Assembly (NCBI GenBank): GCA_036001225.1 | Contig: DASYUM010000111.1 | Coordinates: 1 to 19,921 of the forward strand | Length of the DNA: 19,921 bases | Reading direction: 5' to 3' | Source of the DNA: DASYUM01 sp036001225 | GTDB taxonomy: Bacteria; Methylomirabilota; Methylomirabilia; Rokubacteriales; DASRDR01 | Shown: one piece after another, positions 1 to 6,982 of the stretch | Position numbering within the stretch: position 1 is the first letter of the stretch | How the letters are laid out: the number at the start of each line of letters is the position of its first letter | Position numbers and translations under genes: made by a program | Notes under the pieces: generated by a model | What the model saw: the letters and a program-made list of their open reading frames with translations, nothing else | Database searches by the model: none | What the model was told of the DNA's origin: nothing

Positions 1-266
1 AAGCCACCGAGCATCCCGCCCCAACCGCCCAGGAGCCCGCCCGGCCGCTGCGGCGGCGGGGACCCGAAACTCCGCTGGGGGCTCGTCGGGCTCGAGGGCG
101 TCGCGGGACTCGACGGCACCGAGGGAGAGCGCGGCGCCGAATAAGAGCGGGAACCGCGGCTGCCGCCGGAGATGCCGCCGCCGGCTCGGGCCTCGGCCAG
201 CGGCGTCAGCGCGAGCACGGCGAGAAAGATCCCGAGCACCCCCGCGACCACTGCCCCGTGTCTCAT
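1..266 (-). CDS. Tim44-like domain secreted/membrane protein, N-terminal part
   Basis: Minus-strand start of a gene that runs off the left edge; 88 codons are visible. The ATG at 266 follows a good ribosome site (AGAGGAGG, 5 nt before the start). The protein begins with a hydrophobic leader (GVLGIFLAVLALTPLAEARA, about residues 9-28). A glycine/serine/proline-rich low-complexity linker follows (GGGISGGSRGSRS, then repeated SP/TP pairs), then GGLLGGWGGMLGG at about residues 75-87. This leader, Ser/Pro linker and Gly-rich segment resemble bacterial Tim44-like proteins, whose conserved domain lies further downstream and is not in the window. The role of that bacterial family is poorly defined. 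It lies 43 nt downstream of the acyl-CoA ligase in the same direction, so co-transcription is possible. The family call rests only on N-terminal style. Confidence 0.6.
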   Translation of the reverse strand, partial: MRHGAVVAGVLGIFLAVLALTPLAEARAGGGISGGSRGSRSYSAPRSPSVPSSPATPSSPTSPQRSFGSPPPQRPGGLLGGWGGMLGG

Positions 267-280
267 CGTGGCCTCCTCTG

Positions 281-299
281 GCCCTCGCCGTCCGAGGGC
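281..299. repeat. Small inverted repeat between ligase and Tim44-like gene
   Basis: GCCCTCG and CGAGGGC form 7-bp arms around a 5-nt loop in the 43-nt gap between the acyl-CoA ligase stop (310) and the Tim44-like start (266). There is no T-tract, so an intrinsic terminator is not supported. It may be a short relative of the CCCTC/GAGGG palindromes elsewhere in the window. Confidence 0.45.
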
Positions 300-309
300 G
301 ACCGGCTCA

Positions 310-1800
310 TCATACACCCGAGTCACCGCGCAGTTCCTTCTTCAGGATCTTGCCGGTCGGGCTCTTCGGCAGCGCCTGCAGGAACTCGACCACCGCCGGC
401 ACCTTGTAGGCGGCGATCCGCTCCCGGCAGAGGGCGATCAGCTCGGCTGCCGTCACCGCCCGGCCCTCGCGGAGGACGATACAGGCCCGGACGGCCTCGC
501 CATTGACCGGATCGGGCGTCCCCAACACCGCGACCTCGCGCACCGCCGGATGGGCGAACAGGACCTCCTCGACCTCGCGCGGGTAAACCTTGAAGCCGGC
601 GACGTTGATCATGTCCTTGACCCGATCGACCACGTAGAAGTAGCCGTCGCCGTCCCGGTAGCCGATGTCCCCGGAGTGAAGCCAGCCCCCCCGGAGGGCG
701 TGGGCCGTCTCGGCCGGCTTGCCGAGATAGCCGGTCATGACGTTGGGGCCGCGGATCACGATCTCGCCGAGGCTCCCGTCCGGCACTTCCTGGTCGTGCT
801 CGTCCACCACCCGGACCTCGACATTCTCGATCGGGGTGCCGACCGAGCCCGGCCGGTGACTGCGCTCGTGGTTGTAGGTCGCGAACGGCGAGCACTCGGT
901 GAGACCGTACCCCTGGCAGATCGGCCGCCCGGTCACGGCCTGCCAGCGCGCCTCGACGTCGGCCGGCAGCATGGCGGCCGCCGAGAAGGTCAGGCGCAGC
1001 GAGGCCAGGTCATGGACGGCGAGGTCCCCGGCCAGGAAGAGGATGTACATCGTCGGCACCGCGTAGAGGAGCGTGATCCGATGGCGGGGGATGGCGGCCA
1101 GGAAGTCGCGGGGGACGAAGCGCTCCTGGAGCACCAGGGTCCCGCCCGCGGTCACCAGGGCGTTCAGGATGAAATTCTGGCCGAAGCAGTGGAAGAGCGG
1201 GAGCGCGCACAGGCCGCGATCGTCGGGCCCCATCCGGAGGTGGTGGACGGTCGCGTAGGCGTTGGAGACGACGTTGGCCTGGGTCAGCATCACGCCCTTG
1301 GGGCGGCCGGTGGTCGCCGAGGTGTAGAGCACGGCCGCCACGTCGTCGCGGTCGCAGTCGCGGGCCCGGAGCGGGGGATCGCCGGCCAGGTCGGTCCAGG
1401 CGACGGCGCCGGCGGCCGGCACGCCCACCCGCACCCGGACCGCCGGCGTCTGGCCAGGGGGCGGAAGCTCGGCGGCGGCCGGCTCGGCGGTGAGGATGGC
1501 GGCGGCCTCGCTGTCCCGGACGATGTAGGCGAGCTCGTCCCGCCGGTACGTCACGTTGAGGGCGACCGCGGTGAGGCCCAGCTTCTGGCAGCCGTAGTAG
1601 GCGAAGACGAACTCGGGCCGGTTGCCGAGGTGGAGGCAGACGCGCTCGCCGGGATGGAGCCCGAGGCGGACCAGGCCGGTGGCCACGCGGCCGGCCTCGC
1701 CGTCCAGCTCGGCGTAGGTCCAGGTGCGGTCGCCGAAGACGAGCGCGGGCTGCTTCGGCAGGTCCCGCGCGCTGGCCTCCAGGAGGTGCGCGACGTTCAT
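310..1800 (-). CDS. Acyl-CoA synthetase / long-chain fatty acid-CoA ligase (AMP-binding family)
   Basis: A 496-aa ANL-superfamily adenylating enzyme, expected to activate a carboxylic acid (probably a fatty acid) with ATP and CoA through an acyl-AMP intermediate. The P-loop at residues 159-169 reads YTSATTGRPKG, with Ala where the family usually has Gly (YTSGTTG). Other motifs are intact: YGLTE at 298-302, the hinge region GWLHSGDIGYRDGDGYFYV at 372-390 followed by DRVKDMINVAGFKVYP, and the catalytic lysine K484 in PTGK near the C-terminus. The length is normal for the family. The ATG at 1800 is chosen because it begins the domain (MNVAHLLEASARD); the open frame continues upstream only as unrelated shadow. 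A GGGAG-type site lies about 9 nt upstream. The 68-nt gap to the upstream gene contains a palindrome. The specific substrate cannot be told from sequence. Confidence 0.93.
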   Translation of the reverse strand: MNVAHLLEASARDLPKQPALVFGDRTWTYAELDGEAGRVATGLVRLGLHPGERVCLHLGNRPEFVFAYYGCQKLGLTAVALNVTYRRDELAYIVRDSEAAAILTAEPAAAELPPPGQTPAVRVRVGVPAAGAVAWTDLAGDPPLRARDCDRDDVAAVLYTSATTGRPKGVMLTQANVVSNAYATVHHLRMGPDDRGLCALPLFHCFGQNFILNALVTAGGTLVLQERFVPRDFLAAIPRHRITLLYAVPTMYILFLAGDLAVHDLASLRLTFSAAAMLPADVEARWQAVTGRPICQGYGLTECSPFATYNHERSHRPGSVGTPIENVEVRVVDEHDQEVPDGSLGEIVIRGPNVMTGYLGKPAETAHALRGGWLHSGDIGYRDGDGYFYVVDRVKDMINVAGFKVYPREVEEVLFAHPAVREVAVLGTPDPVNGEAVRACIVLREGRAVTAAELIALCRERIAAYKVPAVVEFLQALPKSPTGKILKKELRGDSGV

Positions 1801-1814
1801 GGCGTCCGCTCCCA

Positions 1815-1839
1815 CCCTCTCCCCCACCGGGGGAGAGGG
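1815..1839. repeat. CCCTC/GAGGG palindrome upstream of the ligase
   Basis: Inverted repeat with 11-bp arms (CCCTCTCCCCC / GGGGGAGAGGG) and a 3-nt loop, placed 15 nt upstream of the ligase ATG. It belongs to the same palindrome family as the copies at 6922-6950 and 6991-7015. On the minus strand its purine-rich arm lies just before the start codon. There is no T-tract. Confidence 0.8.
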
Positions 1840-1868
1840 AGCGCAGGAGTCATGCCTGCCGCTCGGGG

Positions 1869-2441
1869 TCAGCGCATCTTCGAGAGGTCGATGGGGGCGC
1901 GGAGGACTACCCGCCGCTGGACGGTGTGCTGAACGATCAGCGTCACCGTTCCCCGCGGCGGCAGGCCCTCCAACGGGAAGACGTAGACGTTGCGAGCGGC
2001 GAAGCGACCGTCGTCGAGCCGGAGCGCGGTGCGCTCGTTCTGGGTGAAGGAGGCCTTCACCTCCTGCTCTCCGACCCGCAGCAGGGGCTGCAGCCAGCGG
2101 GCGAAATCGGCGGTCACCCCCACCATGGTGACCAGGAGCTGGAGCTTCCCCTTCCCCCGCTCGAGCTGCTCCTGCCGCTGCTTCTCGGCGAGTGGCTCGC
2201 CCTTGAACGCGGCCTGGCGCGCGGCGTGGGCCAAGCGGCCGAACGGCGTGGTCACCACGATCTCCGCTCCATCGGGGAGCGGAACCCGCCACTCCTCGCC
2301 GAAGTCTTCCTGGGCCACGCCCTGCTGCCCGGCTTCCAGCGCGGCCTGGACGTCGCCGGGCGCCAGGGTGGGGAGAAGCGCGACGGCCGGCGGCGGTCCC
2401 AGCAGGAGCCCGACCAGCGTCAGCGCGAGCCCGCGTCTCAC
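1869..2441 (-). CDS. Secreted protein of unknown function (190 aa)
   Basis: I do not recognise this family. The start is taken as GTG at 2441, which overlaps the CorA stop in a GTGA arrangement; a longer open frame exists upstream but would run inside CorA. The product starts MRRGLALTLVGLLLGPPPAVA, a short basic, then hydrophobic, signal-peptide-like leader. It continues as a soluble domain with an acidic/amphipathic early part (VQAALEAGQQGVAQEDFGEE, residues 31-50). A charged Q/E/K/R stretch lies at 80-99 (KGEPLAEKQRQEQLERGKGK), and the C-terminal half is predicted to be beta-rich (ALRLDDGRFAARNVYVFPLE, 139-158). It contains no cysteines. Coupling to CorA suggests co-translation and perhaps a periplasmic role, but no function is assigned. 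Confidence 0.75.
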   Translation of the reverse strand: MRRGLALTLVGLLLGPPPAVALLPTLAPGDVQAALEAGQQGVAQEDFGEEWRVPLPDGAEIVVTTPFGRLAHAARQAAFKGEPLAEKQRQEQLERGKGKLQLLVTMVGVTADFARWLQPLLRVGEQEVKASFTQNERTALRLDDGRFAARNVYVFPLEGLPPRGTVTLIVQHTVQRRVVLRAPIDLSKMR

Positions 2442-3415
2442 AGCCACCGTCGCCACCGGAAGAGCGCGAAGAGGGCAACGGCCAGGCCGGCCATGATCGC
2501 CAGCGAGGCGGCCGCGCCCCACGGCTCGTCGAGCCAGGGCATGATCTTGAAATTCATCCCGAAGAAGCCGGTCACGATGGTGAACGGCAGCCCGATGGTG
2601 GCGAGGACGGCGAGCTGCTTCATCACGATGCTGATCCGGTTGTTGATCTGAGACAGGTAGGCCTCCAGGAGTCCGCTCAAGATGTCGCGGTTGGTCTCCA
2701 GCTCGTCGAGCAGGCGCAGGACGTGGTCGTAGACGTCCCGGAAGAACGGCCGCAGCTCGGCCCTGACGTGCGGCACCCCGCTCATCAGGTTGGCCACCAC
2801 CTCGCGCAGGGGACCCAACCCCCGGCGGAGAGCCACGACGTCCTTGCGCGCCGCGAAGATCCGCTCGAGCAGCCGGGAACCGGGACGGGCAAAGACCCGC
2901 GTCTCCAGCCGATCGACCCGCTCTTCCACGTGTTCCACGATCGGAAAGTAGGAGTCCACGATCTGGTCCAGCAGGTGGTGGAAGAGCCGGTCCGGCCCGT
3001 CCCCCAGCACTTCCGGATGCTTGCGCAGGCGCTCGAGGGCGTTGCTGACGCTCCGCAGCGGGCGGTCGTGCACGGTGACGATCAGCCGGTCGTCGAGGAA
3101 GACGAAGAGGGGAATCAGATCGAGGGCGGGCGGGCCGGGGTCGTCGTTGACCGCCCGCGTGACCACGAAGAGGAAGTTCTCGTACTCTTCGATCTTCGGC
3201 CGCGTCTTGGGATTCTGGGCGTCTTCGATGGCGAGGGGATGGAACCGGAAGCAGCGCTCCAGCGCCTGGATCTCGGCGGGCGCCGCCCCCTCGAGATCGA
3301 TCCAGCCCCGGGTCCCGGCCTCGCCCAGGGCCCGGGCGACCTCGTCGGGGCCGAGCCCCTCCTCGAGGACCGGCCCGGGGCGGACGACGGCGCCGAGGTG
3401 CGCCACTCGACTCAC
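2438..3415 (-). CDS. corA: CorA-family divalent cation (Mg2+/Co2+) transporter
   Basis: A 325-aa protein with the CorA layout: a soluble N-terminal domain (residues 1-240), a long helix leading to the membrane, and two C-terminal transmembrane segments (about 267-285 and 300-320). The GMN selectivity signature lies at the end of TM1 (FFGMNF, G286-M287-N288). The C-terminus is basic (RWRRWL), as expected for the cytoplasmic tail. The family forms homopentameric inner-membrane channels. The start is GTG at 3415, overlapping the TGA of the upstream M16 gene (GTGA), and the stop overlaps the next gene in the same way, so translational coupling is likely on both sides. The symbol is by family; the actual ion is not determined. 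Confidence 0.95.
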   Translation of the reverse strand: MSRVAHLGAVVRPGPVLEEGLGPDEVARALGEAGTRGWIDLEGAAPAEIQALERCFRFHPLAIEDAQNPKTRPKIEEYENFLFVVTRAVNDDPGPPALDLIPLFVFLDDRLIVTVHDRPLRSVSNALERLRKHPEVLGDGPDRLFHHLLDQIVDSYFPIVEHVEERVDRLETRVFARPGSRLLERIFAARKDVVALRRGLGPLREVVANLMSGVPHVRAELRPFFRDVYDHVLRLLDELETNRDILSGLLEAYLSQINNRISIVMKQLAVLATIGLPFTIVTGFFGMNFKIMPWLDEPWGAAASLAIMAGLAVALFALFRWRRWL

Positions 3416-4773
3416 GGGCTGGCCAGCCCCGCCGCGCGGAGGTTGGCGACGACGGCCAGGCTCATCAGATCAGGATCCCACTGGGCCCGGACGGCGCGCA
3501 GGACGTCGTCGGCCGTGACCGCTTCGATCGCGCGTCGATAGCGAGCCGGATAGTCGAGTCCGAGGCCGAACTGCTCGATCCCGATCAGCAGTGCGGCCAC
3601 CTCGGCGTTGGTATCCATGCGGAGAGGGAAGCTCCCGACCAGATACGCCCTGGCCCGGGCCACCTCCTCGTCGCTCACCCGCTCCTGCCGGAGCCGTACG
3701 AGCTCCGCCCGGACCAGGGCCAGAACCTCGCGCAGGCGGGGGTTCTCGCTCTGGAAGCCGACGAGCATCATGCCCCCATAACGCGTCGGCGAGTAGTCGG
3801 CGTAGACGCTGTAGGCGAGACCCCGCTCCTCGCGCACGCGCACGTACAGGCGGGAAGACGACCCGCCACCGAGGAGGTGGGCGGCCACCACGAGCGGGTA
3901 GTAGTCGGGGTGCGGCCACGTGACGGTCGCCTGGCCGAGGAGCACGGTGGCCTGGGTCAGGTCCCGCTGAACCATCTCGGTGCGGGCCGGGGTGCCGAGG
4001 GCGACGAGGCCGGGCGGCGTCCGGCCGGCCGGGGCCGCCGGCCAGCCGCCCAGGCGCGCGGTGAGCGCGGCTCGAACCTCGGCGATGGTGACGTCGCCCA
4101 CGACCGCCACCACGGTGGTCCGCGGGCGATATGCGGCCGCGTAGAAGGCGGCCACGTCGTCGCGGGTGATCCGCCCCAGCGACTCCTCGGTGCCGGGAAT
4201 GGGGGCGGCATAGGGATGACCGGGGAAGATGAGCGCGCGGAAGAGCCGGCCGGCGACCGATTCGGGATCTTCCTCCGAGCGCCGCACGGCGGCGCGGATC
4301 TCCTCGCGCTTCCGGTCGAACTCGTCGGCCGGAAAGGTCGGCCGCCGCAGCACGTCGGTCAGCAGGTCGAGCCCGAGCCCGAAGTCGTGGCGGAGCACCG
4401 AGACGCTGAGCGTGCCGACATCGCGTCCGCCCTCGGCGCTCAGGCTGCCGCCGACGAACTCGATGGCGCGATCGATCTCGGGGCCCGTCCGCGTCCGCGT
4501 CCCCCGGGAAATGAGCTGGACGGTGAGGTTGGCCAGCCCCGGCTTGTCGGGCGGGTCGAGGATGGCCCCCGCCCCCACCGCGACACGCACGATGACGATG
4601 GGGAGGGCTGGCCGCTCGGCGACCAGGACGACCACCCCGTTCGGCAGGACGAAGCGGACGCCGAGGGGCCGGTCCCATACGCTGCCCGGCGACTGGCCGG
4701 CCGCCGGCAGCGCGAGCCACGGCAGGAGGCCCAGAGCCACCCAGACCACGCGGCGCGGCGCCAGGCGCGGCAT
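3412..4773 (-). CDS. M16-family peptidase homologue, catalytically inactive subunit
   Basis: A 453-aa protein with a leader peptide (VVWVALGLLPWLALPAAGQ, about residues 9-27), so probably periplasmic. The M16 fold is recognisable: an N-terminal half starting VRFVLPNGVVVLVAERPALP, the GDVT segment, and a second half with the glycine-rich loop and R/Y motif (LLGGGSSSRLYVRVREERGL, then AYSVYADY). The zinc motif HXXEH is replaced by NLTVQ at 82-86, and the distal zinc glutamate is also missing, so it should not be a protease. In the family such proteins pair with an active M16 subunit; the likely partner is the M16 gene at 10001-11335. The ATG at 4773 is chosen because the leader starts there and a TATAAT box lies 6 nt upstream. 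The longer open frame overlaps the permease and is a shadow. It is coupled to corA by a GTGA overlap. Confidence 0.93.
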   Translation of the reverse strand: MPRLAPRRVVWVALGLLPWLALPAAGQSPGSVWDRPLGVRFVLPNGVVVLVAERPALPIVIVRVAVGAGAILDPPDKPGLANLTVQLISRGTRTRTGPEIDRAIEFVGGSLSAEGGRDVGTLSVSVLRHDFGLGLDLLTDVLRRPTFPADEFDRKREEIRAAVRRSEEDPESVAGRLFRALIFPGHPYAAPIPGTEESLGRITRDDVAAFYAAAYRPRTTVVAVVGDVTIAEVRAALTARLGGWPAAPAGRTPPGLVALGTPARTEMVQRDLTQATVLLGQATVTWPHPDYYPLVVAAHLLGGGSSSRLYVRVREERGLAYSVYADYSPTRYGGMMLVGFQSENPRLREVLALVRAELVRLRQERVSDEEVARARAYLVGSFPLRMDTNAEVAALLIGIEQFGLGLDYPARYRRAIEAVTADDVLRAVRAQWDPDLMSLAVVANLRAAGLASP

Positions 4774-4778
4774 GGCCG

Positions 4779-4788
4779 AATTATACCG
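4779..4788 (-). promoter_or_regulatory. -10 promoter box (TATAAT) for the inactive M16 gene
   Basis: The minus strand reads CGGTATAATT in the 29-nt gap after the permease. The TATAAT box (4785-4780) ends 6 nt before the ATG at 4773, so transcription would start at or next to the A of the ATG, giving a leaderless mRNA. The identical 10-mer precedes the second M16 gene. No convincing -35 is seen; the best (TCGACT) would need a 19-nt spacer. Confidence 0.65.
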
Positions 4789-4802
4789 TCCGACCCTCGA
4801 CC

Positions 4803-5939
4803 TCAGTCGAGAGACTTCCGAAAGCGGAGCACGGCCAGCGTGAAGATGACGGCGCCGAAAAGCACCAGCGGCCAGACGTCGGGCCAGAGCTGGTCGAGGC
4901 CGATCCCCTTCAGCACGATCCCGCGGATGATGCGCAGGAAATACGTGATGGGCAGCACGCGGGCCAGGTACTGGGCCGGCTCCGGCATCCCCTCCAGCGG
5001 GAAGAGGAGTCCCGAGAGGTAGATGGACGGCAGGATGGCCAGGAAGCCGAGCTGCATCGCCTGGGGCACCGTTCGGGACAGCGTGGAGACGAAGATCCCG
5101 ATGCCGAGCGTCCCGGTCATGAACAGCGCGGACACCGCGTAGAGAAGGCCGACGCTGCCCCGGATGGGGACGCCGAAGACGTAGTGGGCGACCACGAGGG
5201 CAAGCGTCATCTGGCCGTAGGCGACCAGCAGGTTGGGCAGGATCTTCCCCAGCATGATTTCCCAGCGGCGGAGGGGACTCACGATGAGCGCCTCCAGCGT
5301 CCCCCGCTCGCGCTCTCGCACCACCGCGACCGCCATGATGGTGATGGTCGTCTGCATGAGGAGGGCCCCGATCAGTCCCGGCACGATGAACAGGGCCGAC
5401 TCCTGATCCGGGTTGTACCAGGCCCGGATGCGGACGTCGAGGCCGACCGGGTCCCGGGCGAGCACGCCGCCGCCGGCGGCCTGGCGGAGCAGGTCGATCG
5501 AGCGGGAGAGGCCGAGCGCGGTGGCCGCGTTCATGGCCGAGCCGGCCACCTGGGGGTCGGAGGCGTCCACGATCACCTGGATCGCCGCCCCGCCGCGCCC
5601 GCGCAGGCGCTGGGCGAAGTCGGGCGGGATCACCACGCCCACTTTGGCCCGCCCGGTGTCGATCAGCCGAGTCACCTCGGCCGGGGAGCCCGCGTAGTAC
5701 TTGAGGTCGAAGTACTGGCTGTTGGCGAACGCTTCCAGCAGCCGTTGGGCCTCCACGTCGCGCGACTGGTCGAAGACGACCGTCGGCAGGTGCTTCACGT
5801 CGGTGTTGATCGCGTACCCGAAGATGAAGAGGAGCGCGACCGGGATGAAGAGGGTCAGGGTGAGGGCCATCGGGTCGCGGCGCAGCTGGAGGAACTCCTT
5901 CCAGATGATCCCGCCGAGCCGCGCGCCGGCCCCGCTCAT
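4803..5939 (-). CDS. ABC-2 type exporter permease
   Basis: A 378-aa membrane component of an ABC-2 exporter. It has one N-terminal TM segment (about 25-43), a large extracytoplasmic domain (about 45-180), then five predicted TM segments from 183 to the end. The conserved ABC-2 coupling stretch RERERGTLEALIVSPLRRWE is at 208-227, and the second signature region LSGLLFPLEGMP is at 308-319. It resembles YbhS/YbhR/YhhJ-type permeases. Only one permease gene is present, so a homodimer is expected. The ATG at 5939 overlaps the ATPase stop in ATGA; the longer upstream frame is shadow. It acts in the inner membrane with the ATPase gene upstream and the HlyD-type protein at 8574. The substrate is unknown; the family exports drugs, lipids or other hydrophobic compounds. 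Confidence 0.94.
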   Translation of the reverse strand: MSGAGARLGGIIWKEFLQLRRDPMALTLTLFIPVALLFIFGYAINTDVKHLPTVVFDQSRDVEAQRLLEAFANSQYFDLKYYAGSPAEVTRLIDTGRAKVGVVIPPDFAQRLRGRGGAAIQVIVDASDPQVAGSAMNAATALGLSRSIDLLRQAAGGGVLARDPVGLDVRIRAWYNPDQESALFIVPGLIGALLMQTTITIMAVAVVRERERGTLEALIVSPLRRWEIMLGKILPNLLVAYGQMTLALVVAHYVFGVPIRGSVGLLYAVSALFMTGTLGIGIFVSTLSRTVPQAMQLGFLAILPSIYLSGLLFPLEGMPEPAQYLARVLPITYFLRIIRGIVLKGIGLDQLWPDVWPLVLFGAVIFTLAVLRFRKSLD

Positions 5940-6976
5940 GCTGGGGTCTCCGTGGCGTCGATGGCACGCAGCTGTTCCCGCAAGCGAGTCTTCCGCTCGC
6001 GGTCCACGAACGAGATGAAGAGGTCCTCCACCGACGGCGCCACCGGGGAGACGGCGGCCTCGAGGCCGGCCGCCCGCAGGTGGGCCTGGACGGCCTCCGC
6101 GGTCAGGCCCTCGTCGGCGGCCACCACCCGGATCACCGCGCCGTACCGGATCACCTCCTCGGCCGCGGCCCAATCGGTGAGGACGTCCACCGCGCGCCGG
6201 GGGTCAGCGGTCTCGACCTGGAAGACCCGCTTGCGGAACGTCTCGGCCTTGATCGCGGCCGGGCTCCCCTGAGCGATCAGCTTCCCCTGATAGATGAAGC
6301 CGAGCCGATCGCAGTGCTCGGCCTCGTCCATGTAGTGCGTGGTGACGACGATGGTGACCCCCCCGTCGGCGAGCCGGCGGATCAGCTCCCAGAACGTGCG
6401 TCGGGAGACCGGGTCCACGCCCGCCGTCGGCTCATCGAGGAACACGAGCCGAGGCGCGTGGACGAGGGCGCAGGCCAGGGCCAGCCGCTGGCGGTAGCCG
6501 CCGGAGAGCCGGCCGGCCAGGACCTCCTGGCGACCGACCAGATCGGCCAGCTGGACCATGCGCTGGATCCGTTCCCGGCGCTGGCGGGCGGGCACGCCGT
6601 AGACGGTGGCGTAGAAGGTGACGTTCTCCTCGGCGGTGAGATCGTCGTAGAGCGAGAAGCGCTGCGACATGTAGCCGATGGCCGCCTTGATCCGCTCGGG
6701 TTCCCGCACGATGTCGAACCCGAGGACGCGGCCACCCCCCTCGCTCGGCTCGAGAATGCCGCAGAGCATCCGGAGCGTCGTCGTCTTGCCCGAGCCGTTG
6801 GGGCCGAGAAAGCCGTACAGCTCGCCGGCCTGCACCACGAGGTCCACGTGGTCCACCGCCGTGAGCTCGCCGAAGCGCTTGGTGAGCCCCTCGGTGACGA
6901 CGGCCGGTCGAGGATCCGACTCCCTCTCCCTCCCGGGGGGAGGGAGAGGGCGGGGATGAGGGTGGGCCAGCGACAT
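5936..6976 (-). CDS. ABC exporter ATP-binding protein
   Basis: A 346-aa ATPase of the ABC-2/DrrA-like type. Walker A is GPNGSGKT (58-65), the Q-loop is at Q105 (YMSQRFSLY), the signature LSGGYRQRL is at 157-165, Walker B is LVFLDEP (177-183) and the H-loop is H214. A C-terminal extension (about 245-346) follows, as in many exporter ATPases. The only usable start is ATG 6976. This makes the first 20 or so residues (SLAHPHPRPLPPPGRERES) a translation of a palindromic repeat at 6922-6950. The true ABC domain begins at about residue 26 (VVTEGLTKRFG) with no start codon next to it. It overlaps the permease start by ATGA and lies 6 nt after the decarboxylase stop, so the genes are probably co-transcribed. 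Confidence 0.95.
   Translation of the reverse strand: MSLAHPHPRPLPPPGRERESDPRPAVVTEGLTKRFGELTAVDHVDLVVQAGELYGFLGPNGSGKTTTLRMLCGILEPSEGGGRVLGFDIVREPERIKAAIGYMSQRFSLYDDLTAEENVTFYATVYGVPARQRRERIQRMVQLADLVGRQEVLAGRLSGGYRQRLALACALVHAPRLVFLDEPTAGVDPVSRRTFWELIRRLADGGVTIVVTTHYMDEAEHCDRLGFIYQGKLIAQGSPAAIKAETFRKRVFQVETADPRRAVDVLTDWAAAEEVIRYGAVIRVVAADEGLTAEAVQAHLRAAGLEAAVSPVAPSVEDLFISFVDRERKTRLREQLRAIDATETPA
6922..6950. repeat. CCCTC/GAGGG palindrome inside the ATPase N-terminus
   Basis: Inverted repeat with 13-bp arms (CCCTCTCCCTCCC / GGGAGGGAGAGGG) and a 3-nt loop. It lies in the first 20 codons of the ABC ATPase and is translated as a Pro/Arg/Glu-rich extension. It belongs to the same family as 1815-1839 and 6991-7015. 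Confidence 0.85.
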
Positions 6977-6982
6977 GCCCCC

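Noticed and set aside
1815..1839. GC-rich palindromes as intrinsic terminators
   Set aside because: None of the CCCTC/GAGGG palindromes is followed by a T-tract on either strand and two lie inside coding sequence, so they are listed as repeats.
172..1932. 586-aa plus-strand open frame opposite the acyl-CoA ligase
   Set aside because: Shadow frame with no domain; the ligase motifs on the minus strand explain the region.
4774..5967. Extension of the inactive M16 gene upstream to an 851-aa protein
   Set aside because: The extra part lies in a wrong frame inside the ABC permease, reads as low-complexity Arg/Pro sequence, and precedes a clear leader peptide and TATAAT box.
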